From a virus, in IMG/VR virus record IMGVR_UViG_3300044846_000186, positions 1 to 23,561 of that record: a stretch of DNA of 23,561 nt; one strand, 5' to 3'. The number at the start of each line of letters is the position of its first letter. Position 1 is the first letter of the stretch. A program made the position numbers and the translations under genes. The notes beneath the pieces are model-generated. The model had not been told where the DNA came from and made no database searches. It worked only from the letters and a program-made list of their open reading frames with translations. Shown here in pieces: positions 21,930-23,561 of this stretch.

Positions 21930-22202
21930 ATGGCAAAAGCAGCAAAAAGCGTAAGCGTATCAGCTAACCCGTTACCGATTTCATTCAAGGAGTTTAGCAA
22001 GAACCCTGTCGTTGGTATGCTATTTTTATGTATCTGCGGTATTAGTTACTTGTATATCGACAATGCAAAGCGTAACGAAAAGCAAGACGAAAAGATAGGC
22101 AGCTTGTATGAAATGGTGCGTAAGAGCGATAGCAGTAACGCAGCAAGTACGGCTCGTCTGGAAATGGCAGTAGACCTAAAGGCTCTAAAAAAGTTTAAGT
22201 AA
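21930..22202 (+). CDS. Putative one-helix membrane protein (i-spanin-like)
   Basis: This 90-residue protein has an N-terminal cytoplasmic part with lysines (MAKAAKSVSVSANP), a membrane helix near 27-43 (VVGMLFLCICGISYLYI) and a charged helical C-terminus (KRNEKQDEKIGSLYEMVRKSD) likely to project into the periplasm as a short coiled coil. That is the topology of an inner-membrane spanin such as Rz, but it is short, and a class-III holin-like role cannot be excluded. Its stop overlaps the ATG of the following lipoprotein (TAATG), as expected for an i-spanin/o-spanin pair. Confidence 0.5.
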   Translation: MAKAAKSVSVSANPLPISFKEFSKNPVVGMLFLCICGISYLYIDNAKRNEKQDEKIGSLYEMVRKSDSSNAASTARLEMAVDLKALKKFK

Positions 22203-22492
22203 TGCGCTATTTAGTATTGATTGCTTTGATAGGTTGCGGAACTAAGACCGATAACCAGATTATAGAGTTGCAAGACAAAGTAAAGCAAAGCCAAGTGCAG
22301 AGCGAACAAGTGCAGGGTGTGGCTTCTCAGGATAACAAGAAGGTAATTACTAAGACAGTGAAAACAATAGTTACCTTAAAACAAGAACTAAAAGAATTAA
22401 AAACGGAACTAAATGAAGTTAAGGCTAAATTGGACTCCGCTAATTCTGTTGATACTAATAGCACCAAGTTCCAGTTACGCCCAATACGTTAA
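22202..22492 (+). CDS. Putative small lipoprotein (o-spanin-like)
   Basis: This 96-residue protein has a lipobox LIGC with the Cys at position 12 after a very short hydrophobic signal (MRYLVLIALIGC). The rest is a lysine/glutamine-rich helix (IIELQDKVKQSQVQSEQVQG, then VTLKQELKELKTELNEVKAKL), likely a coiled coil in the periplasm. This fits an outer-membrane spanin or an accessory lipoprotein. It is coupled to the upstream membrane protein by TAATG, and the next gene starts inside it in another frame (22413, an 80-nt overlap). Confidence 0.5.
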   Translation: MRYLVLIALIGCGTKTDNQIIELQDKVKQSQVQSEQVQGVASQDNKKVITKTVKTIVTLKQELKELKTELNEVKAKLDSANSVDTNSTKFQLRPIR

Positions 22493-22853
22493 GAAGATAG
22501 GCGGCGAGGATAAGATTGTTATTAGCCGTACAGAAGGCGAAAAGATTAACAACTCATTTGATAGCCTAACTAATTTAGTAAGCTACCAAAACACACGAAT
22601 AGATAGCTTAATTAAAGCTAACATTAAGACAAGGGATAGCCTTCGCATTGACTTACTTACCCTTAAAGATACCCTTACTCAACGCAATAAAATATCAAAC
22701 GATACGTTAAACGACTATCGTAATAGATACTATAAAAACATAGCAATTTACGAGCAGTATGAAAAAGCGGTGCAGTTTGAAATAAAACTACATAGGCTTA
22801 ATTCAGTTTTGTTTGCTATGCTAACATTCTTTTTATACTCACAAATAAATTAA
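22413..22853 (+). CDS. Secreted coiled-coil membrane protein of the lysis cassette
   Basis: This 146-residue protein opens with a signal-peptide-like MKLRLNWTPLILLILIAPSSSYAQ (possible cleavage after SYA, residue 23). A charged coiled-coil-like region (DSLTNLVSYQNTRIDSLIKAN, then RIDLLTLKDTLTQRNKI) follows, and then a C-terminal hydrophobic helix (about 127-143: LNSVLFAMLTFFLYS). The start ATG lies in the upstream lipoprotein gene and reads its DNA in the +1 frame. Similar signal-coiled-coil-helix proteins commonly stand before endolysins in Bacteroidota phages. A spanin or lysis-accessory role is inferred, and no enzymatic motif is visible. Confidence 0.6.
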   Translation: MKLRLNWTPLILLILIAPSSSYAQYVKKIGGEDKIVISRTEGEKINNSFDSLTNLVSYQNTRIDSLIKANIKTRDSLRIDLLTLKDTLTQRNKISNDTLNDYRNRYYKNIAIYEQYEKAVQFEIKLHRLNSVLFAMLTFFLYSQIN

Positions 22854-22854
22854 A

Positions 22855-23301
22855 ATGCAATTAAACGACAAAGGTAAAGACCTTATTAAATTCTACGAAG
22901 GCTGCAAATTAGTAGCTTACAAATGCAGTGCTGCAAAAGATACTATCGGCTACGGGAATACTTTTTATGAAAACGGAACACCTGTAAAGCCAGGAGATAA
23001 GATTACCCAAGAACGAGCAAATGAGTTATTTGAAATCATAGCTAAAGAGTTTGCAGACAAAGTTGCTCCATTAGTTAAGAGTGCGGTTACACCTAATCAG
23101 TTCGCTGCGCTTACAAGCTTTGCCTATAACGCAGGTATCGGTAACCTAAAGAGTTCTACTTTATTAAAGAAGGTAAACGCTAACCCTAACGACCCTTCAA
23201 TAGCTTTAGAGTTTGCCAAGTGGGATAAAGCAGGTGGCAAAGTTCTTGCAGGTCTTACAAAGCGTAGAGCATCTGAGTCAAAATTATACTTCACACCTTA
23301 A
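22855..23301 (+). CDS. Endolysin, GH24 lysozyme (T4/P22 type)
   Basis: The 148-residue muramidase cuts the glycan backbone of peptidoglycan. The N-terminus LNDKGKDLIKFYEGCKLVAY and IGYGNT, and the C-terminus KWDKAGGKVLAGLTKRRASE, are family signatures. The catalytic triad fits E-x8-C-x5-T (E15, C24, T30), the cysteine variant of the E-x8-D-x5-T motif. No signal peptide or SAR helix is visible, so release should depend on a holin. It starts 1 nt after the stop of the preceding gene (TAA-A-ATG), with the core lysis proteins upstream and a two-helix protein downstream. Confidence 0.95.
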   Translation: MQLNDKGKDLIKFYEGCKLVAYKCSAAKDTIGYGNTFYENGTPVKPGDKITQERANELFEIIAKEFADKVAPLVKSAVTPNQFAALTSFAYNAGIGNLKSSTLLKKVNANPNDPSIALEFAKWDKAGGKVLAGLTKRRASESKLYFTP

Positions 23302-23310
23302 ATTAATACT

Positions 23311-23529
23311 ATGAAATGGTTAGCCAATTTATTATCAGACGAAAGAGGTAGCGTGTCTACAAAGCGAGTTATTGCTTTACTATCGGCTTTATTTATCTGT
23401 GTTACCTTATTAGCTAATAGCTTCACGCATCAAGAGATTGCCCCTTCGGATAAACTTGTAGATGCCGTAATGGTTATTTGCATAGCTGCAATGGGTACTA
23501 CTACAATAGATAAATTCAGCCAAAAATAA
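23311..23529 (+). CDS. Small two-helix membrane protein, holin-like
   Basis: This 72-residue protein has a short amphipathic start (MKWLANLLSDERGSVSTKR), a first membrane helix near 20-38 (VIALLSALFICVTLLANSF), a short loop (THQEIAPSDK), and a second helix near 48-65 (LVDAVMVICIAAMGTTTI) ending IDKFSQK. Small two-helix proteins next to an endolysin are holin candidates, and this layout is common in Bacteroidota phages. It lies 9 nt after the endolysin stop. With the 56-residue protein at 21330 it leaves two candidates for holin, one of which might be an antiholin. Confidence 0.6.
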   Translation: MKWLANLLSDERGSVSTKRVIALLSALFICVTLLANSFTHQEIAPSDKLVDAVMVICIAAMGTTTIDKFSQK

Positions 23530-23532
23530 ACA

Positions 23533-23561
23533 ATGCTAAAATCAAAACGAAAACGACTATT
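23533..23561 (+). CDS. Start of a further gene, cut by window end
   Basis: An ATG at 23533 opens MLKSKRKRL and runs off the window. It follows the stop of the two-helix protein by 3 nt, like the other closely packed starts. Only nine codons are visible, so neither family nor reality can be judged. Confidence 0.35.

Noticed and set aside
1-23561. tRNA genes, CRISPR arrays, reverse transcriptase or diversity-generating retroelement, integrase, att sites
   Set aside because: I looked for clover-leaf and GTTCGA patterns, regularly spaced repeats, RT motifs and recombinase motifs and saw none that hold up.

Overview
This window is about 23.5 kb of a tailed bacteriophage or prophage genome, reading entirely on the plus strand. 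The likely host is a member of the Bacteroidota, for example a Flavobacterium-, Cytophaga- or Chitinophaga-like bacterium. Four things point there: low G+C, start codons without clear Shine-Dalgarno sequences but with A-rich leaders, promoter-like sequences matching the Bacteroidota form TTTG-N19-TAnnTTTG, and protein families that I associate with Bacteroidota phages. A siphovirus-type virion is inferred from a tape measure protein, a frameshifted tail assembly chaperone and the absence of any sheath-like protein.

Layout: (1) 1-2920, DNA packaging: the end of a small gene, a ParB-domain/adenine-or-cytosine methyltransferase fusion, a small-terminase-like protein and the large terminase. (2) 2921-4150, a promoter, tiny membrane-peptide ORFs, an HTH protein and two unknowns. 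(3) 4151-10639, tail: a chaperone with a probable -1 ribosomal frameshift on a T-run, a tail-completion-like protein, two large tail-tip/baseplate-like proteins and the tape measure. (4) 10675-13432, head: XkdF-like protease, acidic scaffold-like protein, major capsid protein and a tube-like abundant protein. (5) 13525-17497: a small unknown, a portal fused to C-terminal extra domains, an inserted GIY-YIG-like homing endonuclease, a head-tail adaptor and a tail-terminator-like protein. (6) 17499-21329: a 1029-residue mosaic tail fibre and two small accessory proteins. (7) 21330-23529, lysis: holin-like, one-piece spanin-like, membrane, lipoprotein and coiled-coil membrane proteins, a GH24 endolysin and another holin-like protein.

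Genes are packed with 1-4 nt stop/start overlaps. Transcription is punctuated by three hairpin-plus-T-run terminators (4911-4950, 12859-12887, 13458-13487). New units begin at AT-rich TATTTA-containing boxes, some only 5 nt before the start codon, which suggests leaderless or very short-leader mRNAs. A 36-nt element of fixed 13-12-11 layout is repeated before the protease and scaffold genes.

The most notable points are the tail module lying before the head module with the portal after the capsid gene, the frameshift site, the repeated 36-nt element, the TATATTTA-N5-GTG starts, the crowded spanin-rich lysis cassette, strong depletion of GATC, and patches of foreign-looking AT-rich codon use in the methyltransferase, the homing endonuclease, an HTH gene and the tail fibre. 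Function names come from reading motifs and gene order by eye; no database search was possible.
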